A DNA stretch of 64,000 nt from Yinghuangia sp045039925 (lineage in GTDB: Bacteria; Actinomycetota; Actinomycetes; Streptomycetales; Streptomycetaceae), in assembly GCA_045039925.1 (NCBI GenBank), contig CP108400.1, positions 3,100,001 to 3,164,000 on the forward strand, given 5' to 3'. The notes beneath the pieces are model-generated. The model had not been told where the DNA came from and made no database searches. It saw nothing but the letters and a program-made list of their open reading frames with translations. The position numbers and the translations under genes were made by a program. Position 1 is the stretch's first letter. Every line of letters starts with the position of its first letter. Of this stretch, positions 42,864 to 51,001 are shown one piece after another.

Positions 42864-45800
42864 GGCTTCCACTCCACGGGGATCTCGGGCGACTTCGTGC
42901 CGGCGGGCGGAATCTTGCGGGACTGGAGCGCGAACGACATGACGTCCTTGAAGACGGGCGCGCACAGGGTGCCGCCCCACTTGCCGTTGACCGGTGCCTG
43001 GATGGTCACCGACACCACGATCTGCGGGTTCTCGGCGGGTGCGAAGCCGATGAACGACGAGGTGTAGCCGTTGTAGCCGCCGACCTTCGGGTCCACCCGG
43101 TTGGCCGTGCCGGTCTTGCCGGCGACACGGTAGCCGGGAATCTGCGCCTTGTTGCCGGTGCCCTCGTCGTCGGCGACGACGGACTCCATCATGTCGGCCA
43201 CTATCCGCGCGGTCTCGGGACTGACGACCTCGGTGCGCCCCGGCGCCGGGGCGGGCCTCACCTTGCCGTCGGGGCCGGTGGTGCCCTTCACCAGGGTCGG
43301 GTTTATGCGTACGCCGCCGTTGGCGATCGTCTGGAACACACTCGTGGCCTGCAACGAGTTGAGCGAGAGGCCCTGGCCGAACGGGATCGTGTACTGCTGC
43401 GCGCCGTCCCACTTCTGCGGCGCCGGCAGCAGGCCCGCGGTCTCGCCGGGGAAGCCGATCCCGCTCTTCGAGCCCATCCCGAACTTGCGCAGGTACTCGT
43501 CGAGTTTCACGTTGGCGGCCGCCTGGTTCGCCCCGAGCTTCTCGGCGGCGAGGATCGTGCCGATGTTGCTCGACTTGGCCAGCACGCCGTTGAGCGTCAG
43601 GTACCAGGTGCCGTGGTCGACGTCGTCGTGGAAGACGCGGTCCGCGCGCGGCAGGGTGCCGGGGACGACGACCTGCGTCTCCGGGCCGGCCTTGCCCTCC
43701 TGGATGACCGCGGCCATGGTCATGACCTTGCTCGTGCTGCCGGGCTCGTACGCCTCCTGCATCGGGCGGTTGCCCATGTCGGCGGGGTTGGCGGCGCCGA
43801 GTCTGTTCGGGTCGAATCCGGGGGCGGTGGCCATCGCGAGGACTTCGCCCGACTTCACGTCCTGGACGACGACGGTGCCGCTCTCGGCACCGGCTTCGGC
43901 GACCTTTTGGGCGATCATCTGCTCGGCGTACCACTGGATGTTGCGGTCTATCGTCAGCTGCACGGTGTCGCCGGCGACGGCGTCCTCGCCTTTCTTCCCG
44001 GCGGTGGGAATCTGGCGGCCGAGCGAGTTCTCGTACGTCACGCTGCCGTCGCGTCCCGCGAGCTGCTTGTCGAGGGCGAGTTCGAGGCCGCCGGCGCCCT
44101 TGTCGGAGGCGTTGACGAATCCGACGAGATTCGCGGCGACCGAACCCGCGGGGTAAATGCGCTTGCTGTGCGGGCTCGCGTAAATGCCGACGAGGTCGTC
44201 GCGCTTCTCGTCGGACAGTTTCTTCTGCGCCTCCTTGACCTTGGTCCACACGGCGGGGTCGACCTGCTTGGCGAGGACCACGTAGCGGGATTTCGGGGTG
44301 CGCAGTTGTTCTTCGATCTTGACGGGGTCGCCGCCCAGAATCGACGCGATCGCAACGGCCGTCGCCGTGGGGTTGTACTGCTGGACCTGCGTCGGGTCGG
44401 CGGTGATGTCGTACGCGTCGACCGACGTCGCGAGGGTCACGCCATTCGCGTCCACAATGGTTCCGCGATCGGCTGGCAACCGAACGGTTTGCATACGCAG
44501 GCTATTTGCGTCGGCGGCGTATGCGGAGGCATCGAGCGCCTGCAACTGCACAATGCGGCCCACGAACAACGTGAGCACGATGCCGAGCCCGACAAGGCCG
44601 AAGCGCAGCCGCCGTTTCGGGTCGCCGAGGCGCAGCGTGCGCACGCGGACGGGCCCGCGACGCACTTCGCGCGGTACGTCGCGGCGGACTTCGCGGCGAA
44701 CCGGGGGGCGGCTGTCGGCGGCCGCCGGAGGGACGCTGCGCAGTTTCGGGGGCCGGCGGCGGTCGTCGCCGACCGGCGAGCCGTCACCACGCACGACGCG
44801 CCTGTGCGCGGCACCTTCGGCGCGCGAGGGACTGCCGGGCGAACCGGGAAGGTCCCGGTCGTCACGGCGACGTTCATCGCGGGCCCGGTGCTCACGAGCC
44901 CGAGCCTCACGAGAACGGTCGTCACGGGCACCGGAACGCCCCTCGCCCCGCGCACGATCGGACGGATACCCGCGGCGCTCTCCCCCTTCGCCCCGCGACG
45001 GACCGGCGGCCGGACGGGGAGCGTCCCGGCCGTCGGGGGAACGGTCCGCACGAGGCCGATCGTCGCGACGACGTTCATCGCGGGCACGGTGTTCACGAGC
45101 CCGGTCCTCACGGGAACGATCGTCACGGACACCGGGCTCCGGGCGCCGTACGCGGAACGGCCCCCCGTCCCGCGGCCGCAACGGCCTCGCGGCACCGGGC
45201 TCACGACCTTCGCCGCCCTCCCCCTCGGCACGCGCGGCGCCCGAAGTGTCCGCACGCCGGGGATCGTCGGAACGGCGCACCCGAGCACGGTCGTCGCGGG
45301 CGCCGGAACGCCCCTCGCGGCCCCGGTCGTCACGGGCGCCGGGCGCCGGGCGCCGGGCGCGGAACGGTCCGCCGTCCTGCGGTCGGGGCGGCCTCGCGGC
45401 ACCGGGCTCCAGGCCTTCGCCGCCCTGCCCGTCCGCACCTGCTCCGCGCCGCTCGCCCCCTTCCGCGCGACCGCCGGACCGCCCGTCGCTCACGAACCGG
45501 CGTCCGCGCGGGTCGCCCGCGGGCCGCTCCGGCAGGTCCGCCGAATCCCCGTTACCGCCGGGTCCGTTCCCCCCACGGGCGCCGTCCGCGCCGCCGCGGT
45601 CGGCATCGCCGGACCTCGGCAGGCGCCGGGGATCGCCGGGGCGGCGGAGGCGGTCTCCCCGGACATCGGATCGACCCTCGCGGCCACGACGCGCGTCGCC
45701 GTCGCGCTCGCGGTCCGCCGAAGGTCCGCGCGGATCACGCTCGTCGGCGGCGTCGCGCGGGCGCGGTCGTGCGCTGCGGCGGGCTTCGCGGCCGCGCGCG

Positions 45801-45976
45801 TCCCGTTCTCCGTCCGGGTCCCCGCCCAGCAAGCGGCGGGCCCACGCGCCCATCGCACCGGAGCCGGCCGGGCCGGGGCGGGCGGGCCGGCGCGGCGGGC
45901 CGTCCGGTCGGCGCTCCGCGTCCCGCGCGTCATCGCGCGACTCGTCGTCCCCGTCGCGCCCACGCCCGTCTTGCAT
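42860..45976 (-). CDS. ftsI: Septal transpeptidase FtsI (PBP2b-type) with giant charged N-terminal extension
   Basis: A class B penicillin-binding protein that cross-links septal wall with FtsW. After the transmembrane helix (~457-477, RFGLVGLGIVLTLFVGRIVQ) come the dimerisation/pedestal domain and the transpeptidase with STSK (~747), SSN (~800) and KTGTANR (~953). Total 1038 residues against ~650 in Streptomyces relatives. The extra ~400 form a cytoplasmic, Arg/Asp/Gly/Pro-rich, repetitive region. ATG 45976 was chosen because GGGAGAGG precedes it; the frame is open 31 codons further. Some internal start could give a shorter product, but no stop interrupts the frame. Confidence 0.9.
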   Translation of the reverse strand: MQDGRGRDGDDESRDDARDAERRPDGPPRRPARPGPAGSGAMGAWARRLLGGDPDGERDARGREARRSARPRPRDAADERDPRGPSADRERDGDARRGREGRSDVRGDRLRRPGDPRRLPRSGDADRGGADGARGGNGPGGNGDSADLPERPAGDPRGRRFVSDGRSGGRAEGGERRGAGADGQGGEGLEPGAARPPRPQDGGPFRARRPAPGARDDRGREGRSGARDDRARVRRSDDPRRADTSGAARAEGEGGEGREPGAARPLRPRDGGPFRVRRPEPGVRDDRSREDRAREHRARDERRRDDRPRADRSPDGRDAPRPAAGPSRGEGGERRGYPSDRARGEGRSGARDDRSREARAREHRARDERRRDDRDLPGSPGSPSRAEGAAHRRVVRGDGSPVGDDRRRPPKLRSVPPAAADSRPPVRREVRRDVPREVRRGPVRVRTLRLGDPKRRLRFGLVGLGIVLTLFVGRIVQLQALDASAYAADANSLRMQTVRLPADRGTIVDANGVTLATSVDAYDITADPTQVQQYNPTATAVAIASILGGDPVKIEEQLRTPKSRYVVLAKQVDPAVWTKVKEAQKKLSDEKRDDLVGIYASPHSKRIYPAGSVAANLVGFVNASDKGAGGLELALDKQLAGRDGSVTYENSLGRQIPTAGKKGEDAVAGDTVQLTIDRNIQWYAEQMIAQKVAEAGAESGTVVVQDVKSGEVLAMATAPGFDPNRLGAANPADMGNRPMQEAYEPGSTSKVMTMAAVIQEGKAGPETQVVVPGTLPRADRVFHDDVDHGTWYLTLNGVLAKSSNIGTILAAEKLGANQAAANVKLDEYLRKFGMGSKSGIGFPGETAGLLPAPQKWDGAQQYTIPFGQGLSLNSLQATSVFQTIANGGVRINPTLVKGTTGPDGKVRPAPAPGRTEVVSPETARIVADMMESVVADDEGTGNKAQIPGYRVAGKTGTANRVDPKVGGYNGYTSSFIGFAPAENPQIVVSVTIQAPVNGKWGGTLCAPVFKDVMSFALQSRKIPPAGTKSPEIPVEWKP
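44859..45428 (-). repeat. ftsI: Internal repeats within the ftsI extension
   Basis: Two kinds of diverged repeat are visible. One block (about 44859-44938 and 45059-45128) encodes RDDRSRExRAREHRARDERR twice. The other (about 45127-45220 and 45331-45428) encodes EPGAARPxRPxDGGPFRxRR twice, each followed by an Arg/Asp-rich stretch. The copies differ mostly by substitutions that keep the charge pattern, which suggests old duplication with selection for composition. Confidence 0.8.
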
Positions 45977-46318
45977 CTCGCCTCTCCCGACCTCACCGGC
46001 AGTCCGCCACGCACCAACAAACGCCCCCGAGCCGGGCGTCCGCCACCCGACGCGCCGTCGCCCGCGCACATCTCACGTACGCCGCACGTCCGACGACGCG
46101 CGGTTGCCGCGGCGTGCCGCGCCGTCGAGGACGGTCACGAGCCGCGCCCCGACGTCGGTTCCGGACGGACCGCAAAGGGCTCCGATCGGAGCCGTACCGG
46201 CCCCGCCCCGAGCACGGGGCCGGCGGGCTCCTTCGCCGCCGCAACCCGGGGGCCGCGGCGCGTATTTGGGGGCGGCCGCGCGCGTCCCGGGACACGGTCC
46301 GAGCGCGGCCTGCGGGCG
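45977..46318 (-). other. ftsL-ftsI gap with two palindromes
   Basis: This 342-base gap breaks the otherwise overlapping dcw operon. It contains a perfect 16-bp palindrome, GGCTCCGATCGGAGCC (46178-46193), and a nine-base-pair hairpin with arms 46197-46205 and 46215-46223. Either could attenuate transcription after ftsL or bind a regulator. Part of the gap extends the ftsI frame upstream for 31 codons without a good start. No other gene is seen. Confidence 0.6.
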
Positions 46319-46867
46319 CTAACGAGGCGGTGGGGCCTGTCCGGTGGCGGTGGCGGGCGCCTGGCCGGTCGGCTGCGGCGCCACGGGGGTCTGCTGCGCC
46401 GGGGCCGCCGGCGGCACGGTCCCGGTGGCGGTCGGAGCCCCCGGCACCGTGGCCGGCGGCGCCGGGGTCGCGCCCGGAAGCACGGCCGGCTGCGGCACGG
46501 CGGTCGGAGTCGGCCGCGGCGACGCCGGCTTGGGCGACCCGAGCACCTGCCCGGTCACCGGGTCGAGGAAGACCGGCGTGGTGCCCGGCACCATGCCCAG
46601 CTCCTCCGCCTTGCGGGCCAGTTCGCCGGGCGCGGACACCGCGTCCAGTTCGCGGCGCAGCGCCTGTTCCTCGTCGCTGAGGCGGGCGTTCTGCTTCTTG
46701 AGCCGCGACTGCTCGAACGACCCCTGGTTCAACGCGGTGTTGAGCAGCAGCAGGCCGAGCAGGCCGCCGCCGAGCAGCAGCACTATGAGCAGCACGAAGG
46801 GCGTGCGCGACGTGGCCGCCCGGGAGGAGCCCCGGGCGGGCGCGCCGTCCGACCGGTCGCTCGTCAA
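46319..46867 (-). CDS. ftsL: Cell division protein FtsL
   Basis: The 182-residue single-pass membrane protein has a short cytoplasmic start, a transmembrane helix (FVLLIVLLLGGGLLGLLLLN, ~24-43), a leucine-zipper-like coiled coil (~50-90; QSRLKKQNARLSDEEQALRR) and a ~85-residue Pro/Ala/Thr-rich extracellular tail. FtsL forms the FtsQLB complex that activates FtsWI. The family is poorly conserved, so the call rests on topology, length of the core and position between rsmH and ftsI. It starts at TTG overlapping the rsmH stop (TTGA), with a strong GGGAGGA site four bases upstream. Confidence 0.87.
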   Translation of the reverse strand: MTSDRSDGAPARGSSRAATSRTPFVLLIVLLLGGGLLGLLLLNTALNQGSFEQSRLKKQNARLSDEEQALRRELDAVSAPGELARKAEELGMVPGTTPVFLDPVTGQVLGSPKPASPRPTPTAVPQPAVLPGATPAPPATVPGAPTATGTVPPAAPAQQTPVAPQPTGQAPATATGQAPPPR

Positions 46868-47928
46868 GAATCCTCCCGTACGCGCTCGGCGGCCCGCAGT
46901 CGCGCCGACGCCGCGCGCGGGTTCTGCCGGACCTCCTCCTCGGTCGCGCCTTCCGAGGCGCGGGTGAGGAGCTTCAGGGTGGGCTTCAGTTCCTCGGGCA
47001 CGATCGGCAGGTCCGGCGGCGCCTTGCTGGTCGCGCCGACGGCCAGGGCCCGCTTGGTCATGCGGTCCTCGAGCGAGTGGTACGACAGCACCACGATCCG
47101 CCCGCCCACGGCCAGCGCCGCGATCGCGGCGGGCAGCGCGCGTTCCAGGACCGGCAGTTCCTCGTTGACCTCGATGCGCAGTGCCTGGAACGTGCGCTTG
47201 GCCGGGTTGCCGCCGGTGCGCCGGGTGGCCGCCGGGATGGCGTTGCGCACCAGGTCGACCAGGCGGGCGCTGTCCGTGAACGGCTCGCGCTCGCGCTCGC
47301 GTACGAGGGTGTCGGCAATCCTGCGGGCGAACCGCTCCTCGCCGTAGACCTTGAGGATCCGCGCGAGGTCCGCGGCGGGGTAGGTGTTGAGCACCTCGGC
47401 CGCGGTGATGCCCCGGGTCGGGTCCATGCGCATGTCGAGCGGCGCGTCCTGGGCGTACGCGAAACCCCGCTCCGCCTCGTCCAGTTGCAGCGACGAGACG
47501 CCGAGGTCGAAGAGGATGCCGTGGATGCGCGGTACGCCGAGCCGGGACAGCACCGCCGGAAGCTCGTCGTACACCGCGTGCACAGGGGTGAAGCGCTCGC
47601 CGAACGGCGCGAGGCGGCGGCCGGCCCGGGCCAGCGCCTCGGGGTCGCGGTCGAGGCCGATCAGCCGCGCCTCGGGGAAGCGCGTGAGCAGGGCCTCGCT
47701 GTGGCCGCCCATGCCGAGGGTGGCGTCGACGACGACCGCGCCTGGCCGGTCGGCCAGCGCCGGGGCGAGCAGGTTGACGCAGCGGTCGAGGAGGACCGGG
47801 ACGTGTGCGTGGCCGCCCTGGTCGGGCGCTCCCGCAGCTCCCTCAGTTCCCGAAGCGCCCGCTCCCGAGGCTCCCGAAGGGGACGAGGTACCGCCGCGCG
47901 CTGCGGAAGGCTTGGCGGTCGCGTTCAT
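46864..47928 (-). CDS. rsmH: 16S rRNA (cytosine-1402-N4)-methyltransferase RsmH
   Basis: The 354-residue AdoMet-dependent enzyme (MraW) methylates C1402 in the ribosomal P site. It has the substrate entry segment HVPVLLDRCVNLLAP, the AdoMet motif VVDATLGMGGHSEALL, LIGLDRDPEAL, ILFDLGVSSLQLDEAERGFA, and KRTFQALRIEVNEEL with VLSYHSLEDRMTKRAL near the end. The first ~38 residues are Ser/Gly/Ala-rich and variable. Start at ATG 47928, with AAAGGG upstream. It is the second gene of the dcw operon, ~240 bases after mraZ. Confidence 0.95.
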   Translation of the reverse strand: MNATAKPSAARGGTSSPSGASGAGASGTEGAAGAPDQGGHAHVPVLLDRCVNLLAPALADRPGAVVVDATLGMGGHSEALLTRFPEARLIGLDRDPEALARAGRRLAPFGERFTPVHAVYDELPAVLSRLGVPRIHGILFDLGVSSLQLDEAERGFAYAQDAPLDMRMDPTRGITAAEVLNTYPAADLARILKVYGEERFARRIADTLVREREREPFTDSARLVDLVRNAIPAATRRTGGNPAKRTFQALRIEVNEELPVLERALPAAIAALAVGGRIVVLSYHSLEDRMTKRALAVGATSKAPPDLPIVPEELKPTLKLLTRASEGATEEEVRQNPRAASARLRAAERVREDS

Positions 47929-48168
47929 CTCGACCCTTTCGGTGGTGCTGCCGCGGTCGGGGCGGCGGGCTCGGGTGGCCGCCGGGCCCGGCGGCGCGCG
48001 GTCGGAGTGCCGCGGGGCAAGACTGCCACGGATGGGGCACGGCGCCGGGGACGTCCGGACCGTACGTGCCGCCAGGTCCCCGCCCGCTCGTCTGGGGAAG
48101 TGACGTTCTGGCACCGGGGAAGGAGTGCCAGAAAGCTCGGAGCGGGTGGAGACCTCACGGCACGTCCG

Positions 48169-48591
48169 TCAGGACAGCACCTCCTCGGAGAGCTCGGCGA
48201 ACGAGTCCTCCTGCTCTTCCAGGTAGACGCGCCACGCCTCGGCGTCCCAGATCTCGACCCGGGCGCCCGCTCCGATCACGACGCACTCGCGTCCGAGGCC
48301 CGCGTACGCACGAAGCGCCGGGGGGACCAGGACGCGGCCCTGCTTGTCCGGGACCTCGTCGGAGGCGCCCGCGAAGAACACCCGCATGTAGTCCCGGTGG
48401 GCTTTGGAGGCCAGCGGGGCTTCGCGCAGCTGCTCGGTGATGCGCTCGAACTCGGGGAGGGGCCACACATAGAGGCAGCGCTCCTGCCCCTTGGTGATCA
48501 CTAGGCCCTCCGCCAATTCGTCACGGAACTTCGCCGGAAGGATCAGCCGACCCTTCTCGTCCAACCGGGGCTCGTAGGTACCCAAGAACAC
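48169..48591 (-). CDS. mraZ: MraZ, transcriptional regulator of the dcw cluster
   Basis: The 140-residue protein carries the two AbrB-like MraZ repeats: FLGTYEPRLDEKGRLILPAK (~2-21) and the matching DEVPDKQGRVLVPPALRAYA (~79-98). MraZ forms a ring-shaped multimer, binds short direct repeats in front of its own gene and represses (in some bacteria activates) the operon. GTG at 48591 was chosen because GGAGGT lies six bases upstream and the conserved domain begins at once. It is the first gene of the dcw operon; four candidate binding repeats lie at 48632-48667. Confidence 0.95.
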   Translation of the reverse strand: MFLGTYEPRLDEKGRLILPAKFRDELAEGLVITKGQERCLYVWPLPEFERITEQLREAPLASKAHRDYMRVFFAGASDEVPDKQGRVLVPPALRAYAGLGRECVVIGAGARVEIWDAEAWRVYLEEQEDSFAELSEEVLS

Positions 48592-48631
48592 AGGGCACCT
48601 CCGCACCGTTCGAGTTCTTGCTTTCTCACGG

Positions 48632-48667
48632 CCCCATTTCCCGCCACTCTACTCCACCAAACCCCAC
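48632..48667 (-). promoter_or_regulatory. MraZ operator: four 10-bp-spaced repeats
   Basis: On the minus strand, GTGGGG, GTGGAG, GTGGCG and ATGGGG lie at 48662-48667, 48652-48657, 48642-48647 and 48632-48637, an exact ten-base period. MraZ sites in other bacteria are likewise several TGGGN-type repeats, each separated by five bases. The array begins 41 bases upstream of the mraZ start and covers the -10 and spacer of the candidate promoter, as expected for autorepression. Confidence 0.8.
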
Positions 48668-48673
48668 GGTCAA
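48646..48673 (-). promoter_or_regulatory. dcw operon promoter
   Basis: On the minus strand, TTGACC (48668-48673) and TAGAGT (48646-48651) are separated by 16 bases, matching the housekeeping TTGAC/TAnnnT pattern. It is interleaved with the MraZ-type repeats and gives a leader of about 47 bases before mraZ. Confidence 0.7.
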
Positions 48674-49018
48674 CCCTCAGCGGACCCGTCACACGCCCCC
48701 CATCAGCCACAAAACCGCAGGTCGGAGGGGGTGGGGCGAAGTGGAGGGCGCGTACGACCGGCCCACACGCGCCCCCCGCGTCCGGCGGTCGTCCACCCGT
48801 CCGCGCCACCCGTCCGGAGCACCCGCCGCGGCACCCGTCGCGGCAACCGGCACGGCAACCGGCACGGCGGCTGGCACGGCGGCTGGCACGGTGTCCGTCA
48901 CGACGCACGTCCGCGTCCCGGCGCGGCGGCTGTCCCGCAAGCGAAGTTCACCTCGCGGAATCGCGAACGCGCGCGCCCGGTGAGCTGCCGGAAACACGGT
49001 CTCGCTAGCTTCGTGACC
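48674..49018. other. Divergent intergenic region between mraZ and carbonic anhydrase
   Basis: About 345 bases without a gene. It includes a short 12-bp tandem repeat (48844-48891) and, at 49006-49011, TAGCTT, which ends seven bases before the carbonic anhydrase ATG and could be a -10 for leaderless mRNA. A convincing -35 is not visible. Confidence 0.45.
48844..48891. repeat. 12-bp tandem repeat, four copies
   Basis: Four contiguous 12-base units: two identical copies of CAACCGGCACGG followed by two identical copies of CGGCTGGCACGG. The repeat lies in non-coding DNA between the divergent mraZ and carbonic anhydrase genes. Confidence 0.85.
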
Positions 49019-49672
49019 ATGACCGACACAGACACCCCGCCCATGAACGCCGACAGCAAGCGGCGATTCAACGAGGTCGTCGACGGCCTGGTGGCCAAGA
49101 ACGCCCGTTATGCCGCCCAATACCGTGATCCCGGAATGTCCGCCCGGCCCGTGCAGCGGGTGGCCGTCGTCACCTGCATGGACGCCCGCCTGGACATCCA
49201 CGAGCTGCTCGGCCTCGAACTCGGCGACATCCACATCATCCGCAACGCGGGCGGCGTGGTCACCGACGACGTGATCCGCTCCCTCACCATCAGCCAGCGC
49301 CACCTCGGCACCCAGGCCGTCGTGCTCATCCACCACACCGGTTGCGGCATGCTCACCGTCACCGAGGACTTCCGCCTCGAACTGGAGGCCGACACCGGCA
49401 TACGCCCCTCGTGGGCGGTGGAGGCCTTCGCGGACCTGGACGGCGACGTTCGTCAGTCCATGAACCGGGTACGTACTTCAGCGTTCCTTCTGTGCGCCGA
49501 CAACGTGCGCGGCTTCGTGTACGACGTGCACACCGGTCTGCTGCGTGAGGTCCCCGCCGTCGCGGAAGCTCCCGACCCCGCCGCGGCGACGCCGATCGTG
49601 GCCGGGAATCCTCCCGACCTGGTGTCCGGTGCCCCGAAGGTGCAACCGAACCGACCGGGATCCGACTCCTAA
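49019..49672 (+). CDS. Beta-class carbonic anhydrase
   Basis: The 217-residue zinc enzyme interconverts CO2 and bicarbonate. The ligand motifs are complete: Cys with the CxDxR dyad in VVTCMDARLD (~52-56) and the His/Cys pair in HHTGCGML (~105-109). IHIIRNAGGVVTDDVIRSL forms the adjacent loop. A ~45-residue Pro/Ala-rich tail follows the domain. No ribosome site precedes the ATG, and TAGCTT ends seven bases upstream, so leaderless translation is possible. A GTG six bases upstream is an alternative start. It diverges from mraZ. Confidence 0.92.
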   Translation: MTDTDTPPMNADSKRRFNEVVDGLVAKNARYAAQYRDPGMSARPVQRVAVVTCMDARLDIHELLGLELGDIHIIRNAGGVVTDDVIRSLTISQRHLGTQAVVLIHHTGCGMLTVTEDFRLELEADTGIRPSWAVEAFADLDGDVRQSMNRVRTSAFLLCADNVRGFVYDVHTGLLREVPAVAEAPDPAAATPIVAGNPPDLVSGAPKVQPNRPGSDS

Positions 49673-49812
49673 GCCCCGAGGCTGATTGCGCGCACTGGCC
49701 GGCCATCTGGAACCGATCACTCGACCGAGTGACACGAATGGCTGTTCACCTGTGACAATCGGCCTGTGGTCCCGTCTCGTCGGCGGGGCGTCATGGGGCA
49801 GGGAGGGCACGG

Positions 49813-51000
49813 GTGTCGACGTTCAACGATCAGGCCGGTCTCAAGGAGCTGGCGGCCACCGCCGCGCGCATCCGGGGGGCCATGGAGAGCGTGATCGAAG
49901 GCAAGCCCGAGGTGGTGAGGCTGGCACTGACCGTGCTGCTCGCCGAGGGCCACCTGCTGGTCGAGGACGTACCGGGTGTCGGTAAGACGATGCTCGCGAA
50001 GTCCCTGGCCCGCTCGGTCGACTGCACGGTCCGGCGCGTGCAGTTCACGCCGGACCTGCTGCCTTCGGACATCACGGGCGTCAGCGTCTACGACCAGGAA
50101 CGGCGCGAGTTCGAGTTCAAGCCGGGCGCGATCTTCGCGAACATCGTGATCGGCGACGAGATCAACCGGGCCTCGCCGAAGACCCAGTCCGCGCTGCTGG
50201 AGTCGATGGCGGAGCACCAGGTGACCGTCGACGGCACCACGTACGAGCTCCAGGCCCCCTTCATGGTCATCGCCACCCAGAACCCGGTGGAGATGGAGGG
50301 GACGTACCCGCTGCCCGAGGCGCAGCGGGACCGCTTCATGGCGCGCGTGTCGATGGGCTACCCGTCGCCCGAGGCCGAGCTCGAGATGCTCGGCGTGCAC
50401 GGTGGCGGCTCGCCGCTCGGCGCGCTCGACCCGGTCGCCGACGCGCGGGACATCGTGAAGCTGATCGAGGCGGTACGCGAGGTGCACGTCTCCCCCGGCG
50501 TCGCGCGCTACTCGGTGGACCTGGTCAACGCCACGCGCAACTCCCCCGAGCTGCGCCTGGGCGCGTCGCCGCGCGCGACCCTGCACCTGGTGCGGGCCGC
50601 CAAGGCCGCCGCGGCCCTGGACAACCGAGGGTACGTGCTGCCGGACGACCTCCAGGCCCTCGCGGTGCCCGTGCTGGCGCACCGCCTCCTGCCGACCGCC
50701 GAGGCGCAGATGTCGCGCCGCTCGCCCGAGCAGGTGGTCCGCGACATCGTGCGGTCGGTCCCGGTCCCGGGGGCTCCCGGCCAGCCGGCGCCCGCCGCCT
50801 CGGCCGCGCCGCAGCACCACAACCAGTACCAGCCGCAGGCCCAGGGGCAGGGGCAGCACGCCCAGCAGCCCTACGGCCCCCCGCCGAGCGCCTACGCGAC
50901 CCGGCAGCAGCAGTCCTACCCGGGGTCCGCCCCGCAGGGCGGCCCGTACGGCGCGCCCGGCGGCCCGTTCTACGGCAACGGCCACGGCCCGGCGCGCTGA
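49813..51000 (+). CDS. MoxR family AAA+ ATPase
   Basis: The 395-residue AAA+ protein has Walker A DVPGVGKTMLAKS (~56-68), Walker B VIGDEINRASPKTQSALLE (~112), sensor segment VIATQNPVEMEGTYPLPEAQ and a C-terminal lid domain. The last ~75 residues are Gln/Pro/Gly-rich. MoxR ATPases act as chaperones in assembling enzyme complexes or processing envelope proteins. It is the first gene of a three-gene operon (MoxR, DUF58, transglutaminase) with one-base or overlapping junctions, a widespread arrangement. Start GTG behind GGGAGG. Confidence 0.92.
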   Translation: MSTFNDQAGLKELAATAARIRGAMESVIEGKPEVVRLALTVLLAEGHLLVEDVPGVGKTMLAKSLARSVDCTVRRVQFTPDLLPSDITGVSVYDQERREFEFKPGAIFANIVIGDEINRASPKTQSALLESMAEHQVTVDGTTYELQAPFMVIATQNPVEMEGTYPLPEAQRDRFMARVSMGYPSPEAELEMLGVHGGGSPLGALDPVADARDIVKLIEAVREVHVSPGVARYSVDLVNATRNSPELRLGASPRATLHLVRAAKAAAALDNRGYVLPDDLQALAVPVLAHRLLPTAEAQMSRRSPEQVVRDIVRSVPVPGAPGQPAPAASAAPQHHNQYQPQAQGQGQHAQQPYGPPPSAYATRQQQSYPGSAPQGGPYGAPGGPFYGNGHGPAR

Positions 51001-51001
51001 C

